From Teratosphaeria epicoccoides (lineage: Eukaryota > Ascomycota > Dothideomycetes > Mycosphaerellales > Teratosphaeriaceae), in the NCBI GenBank assembly GCA_021401465.1, contig JADDMT010000101.1:42084-106083 (forward strand): a stretch of DNA of 64,000 nucleotides. Direction: 5' to 3'. Position numbers and translations under genes: made by a program. Shown piece by piece: positions 37,911 through 47,763 of the stretch. Below the pieces are notes generated by a model. The model saw only the letters and a program-made list of their open reading frames with translations. It was not told the DNA's origin and searched no databases. The number at the start of each line of letters is the position of its first letter. Position 1 is the stretch's first letter.

Positions 37911-38787
37911 CTTTCCAGCTCTTGCTCTTGAGCAGATTAACCGGCTTTTGCGGATTTCCAACCCAACACAAAGAGAGGCAAACAAGGAGATCAAAGTCAG
38001 AAAGCTGACAAGGCGAGACGCATACAATTCACACAATTCACCTAGAGCACTGCATAGCGACGATGGTGCTTGATATGAGTCATCACGGAGCTGCTGAGGT
38101 CACCCGTATTGCCTCTGATCAGCGCGAATGGCAGGGAAACACATACGGGCCGATACGGGAGCCAGATAATAAATGCTCGCGACCCCTTGAACCGAATGCG
38201 GAAGGTACAAGAAGCGATTCATGGCACTCGGAGTTCAAGTCGATCATTCGAATTCCCCTCCACATGGTTTCGGATGATTTGATGGTAAGCATGACGAGTT
38301 CGACAGACCGATACCCTCGACGGTGGGGGCTCAAGGCGATGTCGACTTTCCCCCTAGGAGGCAGTCGACTGATCCGATTACCTGTCTGTCATGTCGGTGG
38401 AAGAATGACCATGGACTCAGGTGCAAGGCTTGTTTACATTGCTGGTTGGACTACAGAGAATCTATAGCGACGCCAAAGGAAAACACCGTAGCTTGTCACG
38501 CTACACCAGATCGTACATCTAGATTGCTCTCAAGGTCTCGGTCATCTTGGCACGGCCGCAACTCCCACCAATAATCGATCGGGACAGGTACTCGACACGA
38601 ATCCGAGACAGCGAGCGAGTTCCTCAGTCCGCCGGACAACATGAACTGCAGCCCTCGCCCCGCCGCCGTTGCTTATCAGCACCTAGGTATATCCTGAGGC
38701 GTGGTAGCTAGATCCTTGAAACTAATTTCTTGCTAAGTGCTGTCTACTAGGTGCACGCTTCGCCCTTGCCGCAGGATAATAAGGACC
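37911..38787. other. MATE promoter and boundary to the transposon block
   Basis: The MATE gene promoter should be here. A 134-codon open frame at 38063-38467 has no recognisable features. From about 38.65 kb the sequence becomes rich in CTAG/TAG and other TA-containing words, marking the edge of the repeat block. Confidence 0.45.
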
Positions 38788-38974
38788 TGTTGTTAATAAA
38801 GCGCTGTTTCGTAGTGTTTCAAATGCATGGTATTTCTAATAAGTGCTATTACTCCTATCTAATCTACTGCAGACACTTGTAGTTACAACATACGCTACTA
38901 CAGTGTTCTAGTAATACAGCCTTGTCTTGTACTAGACACCTTGCCTTGCGACTAGTAGGGCTTACTAAACAACA
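38788..38974 (-). repeat. Putative 3' LTR of the Copia element (187 bp)
   Basis: On the plus strand the segment begins TGTTGTT and ends AACAACA, a perfect 7-bp terminal inversion starting TG and ending CA. In element orientation it follows directly on a purine run (GGGGGTA, 38975-38981) that fits a polypurine tract. No second LTR is available for comparison, so the borders rest on these signals only. Confidence 0.6.
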
Positions 38975-38981
38975 TACCCCC

Positions 38982-40013
38982 TTAGAGATTAACCTCTAAA
39001 GCTTAGTTTAAGTAAGAGCCCTTTTAGCGCTTTAAGGTTCTTACTACATCCTCTACTACATGCTAAAAGCCTGTATTTATGATCTCCTTCATTTTATTAA
39101 TTAACTCCTTATTCCTACTCTTAGCATCTATATTATCTCTAGTGCTATTCTTTGTGCGTTACTTCTTAGCTACAGGCTTAATTAGTAAGGAGCTAGAGGT
39201 ACGCTTGTTTATGCTTTGTCTCTAATTAGCCTTATTATTATCCTTAATGTATACTACTATGTGTTACTCTACCTAGTCTAGTCTCTTTAAGTTCTTAACA
39301 ATCTTTATGCTATAGTTAAGTAGTCTAATAAAGTCGTGCGCCTCTACAAGTTTAACATACTATAGTCTAGCGTTATGATTAAGCTTATCTACCTCTACAA
39401 GGTACAGAAAGGTTCTAATAGCTATCTTGACAATTAGATTGTTAGTAGCGTCACTCTTGCTCTTCTAAGGGTCTTTAGATGATTCTTTCTCTAGGAACTT
39501 AATCTTGTAGATAATAAACTTAGTAGTTTTACATATAGACTTCTTATGTTGTTTACAGATATTAGCTAGCTTTTAGGCGTCTAAACACTCCTTCTTGCTA
39601 GTAAGTAGCGATTATAGTAGTTAAGTGTTTATAGGTACTATATTCTTTGACTTTACGAGAGGTATATTAGCTAGTACGGTTGTCTTCTTATAAGGTAACT
39701 GTCTGTAAGCTAGTGCTTTTTTCAGGTCAGGCTACTTATCCTCCTTATTAGACTCGATGCCCTGATTAATTGTCTTCCTGCCATGAATTAGACCTTTCTG
39801 ACGAGGTCTTAGATTAAGCTAAGCGAGTACTATAGGTCGTAGACTTATGCTAGTAATTAATTTCTTAGTTAATTAATTGTAGTAGGTAAAAGTCCTTAGC
39901 TAAGCTGCTTTAGTCGCTTGCTTAGTTTACTCCTCTTACGATCCTTTCTTAAGAATCTCATCTGTAAATGCCTAGTATTAACTTTTAGTAATGCTCTCTT
40001 TGTCTCTAGACAT
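38982..40013 (-). pseudogene. Unrecognised lysine-rich reading frame between Copia pol and the 3' LTR
   Basis: From an ATG at 40013 (MSRDKES...) one frame can be followed for 343 codons to a TAA at 38984-38982, directly before the polypurine tract. It is interrupted by roughly 19 stops, all TAA or TAG and none TGA, at places where Gln fits. Between them the composition is steadily protein-like: very Lys-rich, with runs such as LAYRQLPYKKTTVLANIP and LVEVDKLNHNARL. It has no membrane segment, so it is not envelope-like, and I see no zinc knuckle. It is in the same sense as pol and separated from it by about 0.7 kb. Function unknown. Confidence 0.6.
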
Positions 40014-40689
40014 GTCTACTAGTAGCTAAAGTACCGTTCTCTTAAAATCAGAGATTAGCCCTATGCATGATACATTATTCGAAGAGTGCTATAGCTAACT
40101 ATTAAGAGCTTGCTACTTGTCGCCTAATAGGGTATCTTTAATAAGTAGAGTAGGCATCTTAGGCTAATCTCTTGCGTTAATAGGCGTAAAGGTTAGTATC
40201 TTAAACATGTATTGCTTAGAGAAGGTTAGTATAGGTAACAGGGTAGAGCTTAGATGTTAGTATAGTAGTTTAATTGCGATACTAGCAGTTTGAAAGATTT
40301 TAAGCTAAGTTGCTATACCTGCAGATAATTACACATTACTCTTACTCGTCTAATCAGGACTTAAGGACGTATTATGACTTATGATGTATGCCTTCTGTTT
40401 TTAGCTAGTAAGGCAGTCAAGTAAAGTGATATTTGTTCGTTTGTTTGTTTTGTTTGTTTTGATTTAGTCAAGCTGATATTGTTTACTACTGTTGCTATAT
40501 CGTTCATTTATGTGCTTTCTATAGGAGCCGATCTATAGCCCCTTGCTACTATATCATTCGTTTGTTTGTTGTTCTGTCGTTCTTTATAGGGGTATCCTGC
40601 TTAGTTCTTATCTCTAAGCTAGTCTCCTACGCTGTTGTTGTCTGCTAACGTCTTACCCCCTAAGTAGTCACTGTTTACTAGATATAGCC
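40014..40689. other. Spacer between Copia pol and its downstream frame
   Basis: Contains TTTGTTTG-type repeats (about 40,436-40,466 and 40,559-40,575) and no frame I can follow on either strand. Confidence 0.4.
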
Positions 40690-43480
40690 GCAACTATTAA
40701 GTAAAGCGCATGTGCTTTAGTATAGCTATTAACTTAGTCATTCTATTAGCTAGTATCTTAGCTGTTAGCATCTACTCTACATGTAAGTCTCTAGCTTGAT
40801 ACCTCTCTTGTAGCTAACACTGCTAAACATCTACATGCCACATCTTCGTGTCTAGGTAATACCTAGACTACTAAACAAAGCGAAGAGTCTACTTGTTATT
40901 ATAGTAGAGCTTTAGGACTTCAGGTAGTTTAATATTAAGCTTTTTAAGCATGCGCTTCTACTACATCATCTCTGACCTAGTATGGCTTAGACTATATAGC
41001 TTAGCTTTAGTGCTTGATTTAGTAACTATAGTCTGCTTAACTACCTTCTAATCTACAGGCCTACTAAACAGCATATACATAAAACCTTTACTAGACTTCT
41101 AGGTCTCATTATCATTAGCAAATGAGGCGTCCGATATACTGTAGAACTCCTGTAGCCCTGCGTCGGGTCTATAGGTTATCCCTAGGTGCTTTGTTAACAG
41201 AAGGTAGCAGATAAGATAGTCGGCAGCTTTGATGTGTTAGCAAGAAGGGTTCTTAAGACAGCGTGAGAGTAGCGAGGTTACGAATGTAATATCTAGACGA
41301 GTCTACATAGTAGCGAAGTTAATGCTTCTAACTTTAGACCTAAACTCGTTAATCGGATGAGGAGTTGCAGTTTTATCACTTGTAGTAGTAAAGTTAAGTA
41401 GGAGAGGCGTTTTTAGACCTAGGCTATTAACTAGACAGTTGATTTAGTAGCGAGTCCTAATCTTCTTAACGTATGAGGTCTAGGTAAGAGACAACGTCCG
41501 GGCAGCTATACTCCTGCTAACTTTGATGCCACAGAAGTATGCTAGTTTGCCTAGGTCGCGTAAATCTGTATAATGCCTTTTCGTACTTTAAAACCTTTCC
41601 TACGTACTCTAGTAGGTACTTGAACCTGTCTAGTATTTGTAAGTACTTTGGTTTTAGCAATAGTAAGTTCAGAAAGGCATTTACTACGTCGAGTTGCATT
41701 GTCTGAAGATTAAATTACCTAATGAGAGCTATTATTAGTCTGAAGAGTTTAGAGCTAAGAGTTGCTACATAGGTATCAAGTTCGGTCTGTTAAAGGTCGC
41801 CTCTTCTGTAGAGTCGGCCTTTATGTTTGACTAGGACACTAAGATCATTGCCCTTATAGCCCTAGACCTATGTTGTAGGCAACGACTTATCCTTAGCTTC
41901 TTCTTTAGGAACAGCATAGTACGTTCTTGTTAATAGTCCTTTATTAAATTCATCCTACGCCGCTTGTTTAAACTCTTTGCCGTATAGATGAGTTGCTAGC
42001 TCTTTCTATCGCTTCGGTAGTAGTAGTAGTAATTGAATATACACAAGCTAGTCCGGATTTTTGTAGATAATATTGTCGACGATTACTCTTTCTAGGATTA
42101 CTGCAAATGCGATCTTCGTCCTTTTATTATCATGCGGAAGGAGAAAGTCCTTATCTAGATTAGCTTCTGCTGTAATTCTTTTCTGTCCTGACAGTGAACT
42201 CGTCGGAGGGCTGTACTCTAGATTAAGCGTAGGAAAGATGTTTTCAAAGAAGTGCTAACTTAGTTCCTACTCGCCTAGTAGGAAACTTCGCGTGATCTCA
42301 TACTCAAATTCCGGTTCTAGATGATACAATTAATCAATATCATCTATTAGAGAGTCCCGAGAGCCTACCCCCTTAGCTGGTTACACGTCCCTGCGGACAG
42401 CTAATGACTTAAAGATCAAGTCATTAAACTGCGACTTAAACGCCCCTTGCGGCTCCTATAGATCTACTACTACATTAATGCCCGAGTTAATAACCGCCAC
42501 AAGGTCGATATCCTGCTTAGAGTACCTCTTAGACTTGTCAAAGATCACATCTTAAGTCTGGATTATTACTCCTTTCGACAGGATCTAGACACAATAGATG
42601 GTGTAGCCCTTAAACCCTACTAAATATCTAATGTACGCATAAGCCTGTAGTTTCGCCCTCCTTAGTAGGTTACTGTCGCGGGTCTTGTAAGCATACGCTC
42701 TCGCCCTAACCACGAACATGTAGGTAATACTAGGCTTTTTTCCGCAACAAGCTTCAAACGGAGTCTTGTAGCTAATTGACAGGGTTAGTAACTAATTAAG
42801 GATGTATGCAGCTACTACGACTAACTCTAGCCAGAGATTTTCAGGTAAATTTCCATTAATCGCTAGAGACCTCGCTAGCTAAATCACTAATCGACTACCT
42901 CTCTCCGTAGGATCCTGCTCTAGAGTGTATGCTACTATCTATTTCTACTATACATTGTCTAATCGAAGGATAGACCTAAAGACAAGACCTAGGCAACAGT
43001 CATTGTTAGTAGTTAGAACATACATTTCCTAACTAAAATTCTTGACAAACCGCTATAGTTCCTAATAGCAGGCAAGAAGGTCGTCCTAGCTATAGGATAC
43101 TATTGTCTAGACAAAGTGTAATTTAGTGTTAGCATTATAGGCATGCACTATGTACCTGTAGCTATTAAACGCTAAGTTAAACTCCGTAATGTCTATTACG
43201 ATATCGCTAAATAGTGACGAGAGTCTCGTCTAGAATTACTGTCTTCTTAAGATAACTCGCTTGCTTTTAGACAGCGCGTAAGTTTCGTACTCGTTAGTTA
43301 ACGGAGTAGGCGTATCTCTAGTAAAACTTACGCTAGTAACTGCCTTTAGTATGTAGTCGATCCTGTCTTTAGAGATGTAGCTAAGTACTCTGTAAGTAAG
43401 TGCTAGTGTCATCTTCCTGTTACGTAGTAGCTACTAGCTAGACTATGCTATAAAGGCCTTCTTATAGCTGTCGATTTCCT
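40690..43480 (-). pseudogene. Copia pol relic: integrase, reverse transcriptase, RNase H
   Basis: Integrase C-terminal region at about 42,540-42,860 reads GNLPENLWLELVVVAAYILN, then KTPFEACCGKKPS (the GKKP motif), then LLRRAKLQAYAYI. Reverse transcriptase at 41,517-41,700 has MQLDVVNAFLN and KVLKYEKALYRF, typical for Ty1/Copia. RNase H at about 40,850-41,140 has DASFANDNET and KQTIVTKSSTKAKLYSLSHT. The order integrase before reverse transcriptase defines Copia rather than Gypsy. Many Gln/Trp codons are replaced by TAG/TAA, so the element is dead. Confidence 0.88.
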
Positions 43481-43535
43481 ATTACTAAAGAGCATCTGCT
43501 ATCTCGTAATAGCTATCATATAATATCAGGCGAAG

Positions 43536-43895
43536 TGATATGGTTAATACTAGGGGGCTATTAGAACCGCATGGGTTCTAATGCCCGCCCTTAGCATGTA
43601 GTAACCCTGCTACATATGGCAAGGGGGTCCTTCGTACATACATTAGCTTGTATGTCGTCTGAGAGGGATCAGTTGTCAACGTAGGACGCCCCCACGTCGC
43701 TGACCCTACGGTACCCCTACGGGGTTAGGCTCGGACATGCTTTCCCTAATTAAGGAGCGTCAGGGGTTATAAGCACCCTTAGCGCTACCTCTGCGATAAG
43801 CAGAAAGCAGCGCTGTCTTGTACCTACTAAAAGGTCGGATTACTCTGTCACACTACGAGATATTTCTATATCATATAGCATATACATCTATATTA
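43536..43895 (+). repeat. 5' LTR of chromovirus copy 1
   Basis: 360 bp, starting TGATATGG and ending ATATTA (terminal CA changed to TA). The same length as the two LTRs of copy 2. It contains a TATA box, TATAAG at 43768-43773, and 34 bp downstream of its first base the sequence AGAAAGCAG (43802-43810), a plausible transcript start that is complementary to the primer-binding site. Confidence 0.88.
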
Positions 43896-43907
43896 GTTCT
43901 GCTTTCT
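43896..43907 (+). promoter_or_regulatory. Probable self-primer-binding site of the chromovirus
   Basis: Directly after the 5' LTR comes GTTCTGCTTTCT. Its CTGCTTTCT (43899-43907) is the exact complement of AGAAAGCAG at 43802-43810 in the LTR. I see no TGG-type tRNA primer site there. The same pair exists in copy 2 (58744-58752 against 58841-58849). This is the arrangement of Tf1/sushi elements, which prime reverse transcription with the 5' end of their own RNA. Confidence 0.6.
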
Positions 43908-43943
43908 CCCCCCTGCTTTGTAGTCTAGCAGAGAATACTACAA

Positions 43944-46109
43944 TATGTCTAGAGTACTACGAACTCGCAACTAACGCGTAGCGAGCGCCATCCTGAGCGC
44001 CCGCAATAGCGAAGCTAGCCTAAGTAACTAGCCCGCAGAAGTACCCCCTGCGAGCGACACTACATCGAGCGACAGTTCCGCTAGAGGCTAATTACGCGGC
44101 GGACAAGGCAATAGACCCCCGCACAGGGACCGCAGCTAACCCCGACTATCGACCTAGCCCTTGTAGCCATGATTGTCGATTAGGTCGCGAACCGCCTTGC
44201 GAACTAGAGCCGGAGCCGCACCGCTTCTAGTAGCGACAACAGCGAGGACGACGAAGACGTCGCTATAAGCAGTACTAATAAACTAGCAGACGAAGAAATC
44301 TAGCGAGATTTCACGCTAGGGACCCGCGAAGACAACTTACTAGGAGGCGCAGACTCTCCGCGTGTGCCCGCGAACCTAGTGCCTAAATTCGGGGCCATAG
44401 TAGGCTAACTAGGAGGTAGTCGTAACGCACGCAACCTGAAGTCGTTTAAGGGAGACACCTTAAAGGAGGCTCGAACTTTCTTGCAGGCATGTAAGGTAGT
44501 TTTCGTGCTTAACCTACGCGGATATTCTACAGAGGGCAAACAAGTCGCCTTTAGTGTAATGTAGCTCGAAGAGGATAAGGAACCTTGCAACAATTAGCAT
44601 GAGTAGTATAACCTTATGCGGGTCTATAACAGAACGTATATGTAGGCGGACTTTCGCTAGTTCTATGTCGACTAGGTCGAGGATCCGGGGAATCGCGCCC
44701 TTACTATGTCTGTCGAGTACGAGAAGGCTAAGCAGGGGAAGGGACAAACAACCTCTAGCTTCGCTACCTACCTCGCTACACTCGAGGGACAGATGCTACC
44801 CTATACTAAGACGCAACTTGTGCGGCACTTGCTTGTTAAACTTGATGACAATCTTCGGAACATAATCATGACTTTTCATGAACTTCCGACAACTCGGCAA
44901 GACCTCGTGTCCCTTGCGACACGTATGGAAATCACCTTGAAGCGAAATGGAAAATCGGGCGGTAAGGACAATAAGCGTCTAAGCCCCGAGGACCTACTAA
45001 AGGGCCGCTATTACAAGCGCCCTAGGGGTCATGTCTAACGCGGTAGTTCATTCCGGAGGAGCAAGCCCTCCGAGCTAAAAGACAGTAGCGAGAAGCCTCC
45101 GAGTAGCTGCCACATCTGTAGAGCGAGGGACTACTAGGCGGCTCGCTGTCCTAAACGAAGTAATAGGAAGAAGGTAAGCAAGGTGTCTGAAACCTCCCTA
45201 GAGGGGAGGCGAAAGAAGGACAAGCCCGAGACAACTAAATGGCTACCGCGGGTATCTAAGCTGTCTGTCACTAATAGTGTAGACTCGTGGCCTGCCTAGC
45301 GCCTATCCGGTACGGTCCGAGTTAATGGCTCGCTCGAGCTAGTAGACTGTATGTTAGATGACCTTGCGGAGGTTAACGTGATACCCTAGAGGGTAATCGT
45401 ACGGCTCGGTTTAAAGCCGATCCTAGGAGCCCTGCTGCCTACCATGAAGTCCTTTTAGGGCAAAGGCATAGCGGCTTGAGGCGCGTATAACGTGCGCCTC
45501 TAACTCGCGGACTCCTTAGGAGAAGTGCGCGAGACTAACGAAGTCTTCTACGCCAAAGACGTTCCTAATAAGGAGCTCCTACTCGGCCGCCCTTAGCGCC
45601 ACAAGCAGGGAGTCGTTGTTAATGGAGCTACTAATAACTAGTTCTACGGCTCTATAGGCGAAGTTCCTACCGTGCAGATGCGTGACGCACACAGCTTCTA
45701 CAAGGACATGAAGAAGGTCTAATACGTGTATGCGGTCTGCATACAGAACGTCAAGGAAGACGTTACCCTTCTGCCTAAGTTAGAGGAATACGCCGATATT
45801 TTCGACGCAGAGGCTGCGGCCTATGCCTAGGCCCTAGACGCGGAACATGCGATTAACCTTAAGGAGGGTTACAATCCTCCGTATCGACCTCTGTACCCTA
45901 TGTCGGAATTGCAGCTCGAAACACTTCGAGACTACCTCTACAAGGCGCAAAGGAACGCGTGGATCCGACGAAGCGACAGCGAGGCTAGAGCGTTAGTTAT
46001 GTTTGTCCTAAAGAAGGACAACACGCTCCGCCTATGCGTTGACTATAGGGGCCTTAACGCGGTAACCTAGAAGAACCGCTGCCCCCTACTACTTATTAGC
46101 GAGACGCTT
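43944..46109 (+). pseudogene. Chromovirus copy 1 gag and partial pol relic
   Basis: Starts MSRVLRTRN at 43944. The best-preserved gag stretch is 44706-45038 (EGQMLPYTKTQLVRHLLVKL, MEITLKRNGKSGGKDNKR). A CCHC zinc knuckle follows at 45108-45149, but its His codon reads TAC (Tyr) and the next Gln codon reads TAG. The protease region and the start of reverse transcriptase (HAINLKEGYNPP, ARALVMFVLKKDN, DYRGLNAV) follow. Stops are almost all TAG. At 45,594 a Trp codon conserved as TGG in copy 2 is TAG here. Confidence 0.85.
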
Positions 46110-46287
46110 TGTCTCGAAAACCAAGGCCCTAAGTAGACCGAGTAACTTGTGTTACTTAGCTTACTTACCTACTCGTCTGACTTGGCCTGCTTGTATGTAC
46201 CCCCGAGAAACTTAGCCCCTCCTAAGCTACTCGTGTCGCAGACGCGAGTAGCTCACAGTGCAAGAGTGCTACTAGTAAGTAACTCAC

Positions 46288-46307
46288 TGCTAGCAGTATA
46301 CTAGCGG
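46288..46307 (+). repeat. 20-bp palindromic-core motif, copy 1
   Basis: TGCTAGCAGTATACTAGCGG, one mismatch from the consensus seen exactly at 59499-59518 and 59601-59620. The centre AGTATACT is a perfect palindrome. Confidence 0.6.
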
Positions 46308-47042
46308 CAAGTAGCTCGGGCACGTAAGCCGAGCTACTCGAATCAAAACAATTTGCATGTAATAGATGTTAAAGTCATGATTTTGGTTAATACTATACAT
46401 CTTGTTATTGTCGCACCGTGCTCTTTTACTATTTACACTAGACCTGACGTACAACGCGAATTAAGCAGATTTGCTAACACTAAACACATATACAGCTTAA
46501 ACGCAGCTCTTACGACGCCTCTTGAATTCAAGCAAGCTACTATATCTGACTTGCGCCTTACGCCCGAAGACCTTAATCAGTATAGCTAGTAACAAATGCA
46601 TAGCTACTACACACTATCTACACATCCTGTATCGGCCCTTACACATGAATCTTCTACTCGCCCTCATCCTCTATTCCGTTCTACTAGCTTACCTTCACTA
46701 CTACCGACTTTCCTAAAGCGCTACTATTTCGCCCCTCCTGTAGCTTCTTGAAGGTCGCATTATTAAAGACCTTGTCGCTATAGCCCTTAATCTGCTCTGA
46801 CAAGGTCGAGTCCGTGAATGTAGTATGCTACTACAACTGACTATCCCTTAACTTAGAGTCGTCGAGCGCATCCTCTACCTTCTCTACAACGTTCGACTAG
46901 TTGCTTATAAGATCACACTAATCGAGCAGAGCGTATGCTATGCTATATTATAATCGTTAGCTAATGTATACTACGTAGCTACTAAACTACTGCTAGTACC
47001 TCCTATTAATATTAAAGTGCTAGCGGTATGTTAGTAGCATAA

Positions 47043-47061
47043 CGCTAGTATACTACTAGCA
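47043..47061 (-). repeat. Palindromic-core motif, inverted copy
   Basis: CGCTAGTATACTACTAGCA on the plus strand, the reverse complement of the 20-bp motif. A decayed version also lies at about 49,679-49,696. Confidence 0.6.
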
Positions 47062-47763
47062 CACTTACCTAGCATTTTTTGCCTCTGCCTCTAGCAAAGC
47101 TTGGCTCCTACTATCGCCTTAGTCTTTGTCCTTCGCGGTCGAGCTTCGTGTCCTATAGCTATCGTCATCAACTACGCCGATGCGTAGAGTCAATAATCGC
47201 ACTTACCGTGTGTTAGTAAGTCTTTGCGTTTCGCCTCTCGCTAGAGCCGCGCTAGCGTTTATCTGTTATTAGCATGGTTTAGTCGATACATGAGTCCTCT
47301 CGCCTATACTGCTTGTCTATACTAGTCACGATTAACCGCCTACTCCGTAGCTTAGGCCTCTTGCTACTTCCGCCTCGTTAGTGATAGCTGGCCCTTACGA
47401 CGCGCCAAGGCTACTAACCTTTCATCTTGCGTGTGTCTAGGTCGGGGCTTATCGACTATAGTAGCTTTCACACTAGACAAGTACATGTTAGCAATCATGG
47501 CCGTGATGTTAGACAAGAAACTAACCTCGTTGTCATGACACCGTTATGCAGGGTGTCCCGCGACAATAGCTCCTCTAGTCCCTGCATCGGCTAGTTGTCA
47601 CCGTCATAATCGCTTGCCTTACTACTATAGTCACTAACATTTGCCCTTCTGCCGTTATGGCCCTCGCTCCCTCTGTCAGTGTCCGCTTGAACATCCGCTA
47701 CATGCTTGCGAACGCCTACTATTAATGACATTAAGGCCTAGCTTGATCGTAGTGTTAGGCTAA

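Larger units (their letters stand above)
38788..43535 (-). mobile_element. Degraded Ty1/Copia LTR retrotransposon, 5' half missing
   Basis: Minus-strand element with, from right to left, integrase, reverse transcriptase, RNase H, a downstream reading frame and a 3' LTR. Its gag, protease and 5' LTR are absent: homology stops where the chromovirus 5' LTR begins at 43536. The coding frames are full of TAG/TAA. No 5-bp target duplication can be confirmed because the far end is lost. Confidence 0.85.
43536..46109 (+). mobile_element. Truncated Ty3/Gypsy chromovirus, copy 1
   Basis: Begins with a 360-bp 5' LTR (43536-43895) and continues through gag, protease and the start of reverse transcriptase, then ends abruptly after GAGACGCTT at 46109. 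The same sequence lies in opposite orientation in the complete copy (56541-59115), where it continues into the rest of pol. There is no 3' LTR. The gag has a 1-bp deletion relative to copy 2 (five instead of six C at about 44,116-44,120). Confidence 0.9.
46110..47763. other. Unassigned repeat-rich segment with hairpins and palindromic motifs
   Basis: Two short hairpins use the same GAGCTACTCG word: 46225-46233 with 46244-46252, and 46311-46319 with 46329-46337. The 20-bp motif TGCTAGTAGTATACTAGCGG occurs in variant form at 46288-46307 and inverted at 47043-47061. A 78-codon frame at 46353-46589 has no recognisable features. The rest is TAG/CTA-rich and I could not follow any protein in it. 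Confidence 0.45.

Noticed and set aside
38063..38467. 134-codon frame upstream of the MATE gene
   Set aside because: No recognisable features, lies in the MATE promoter region, and nothing supports splicing or conservation.
46353..46589. 78-codon frame in the repeat block
   Set aside because: Short, ends in TAG, no family features; it may be a fragment of a larger relic that I could not extend.
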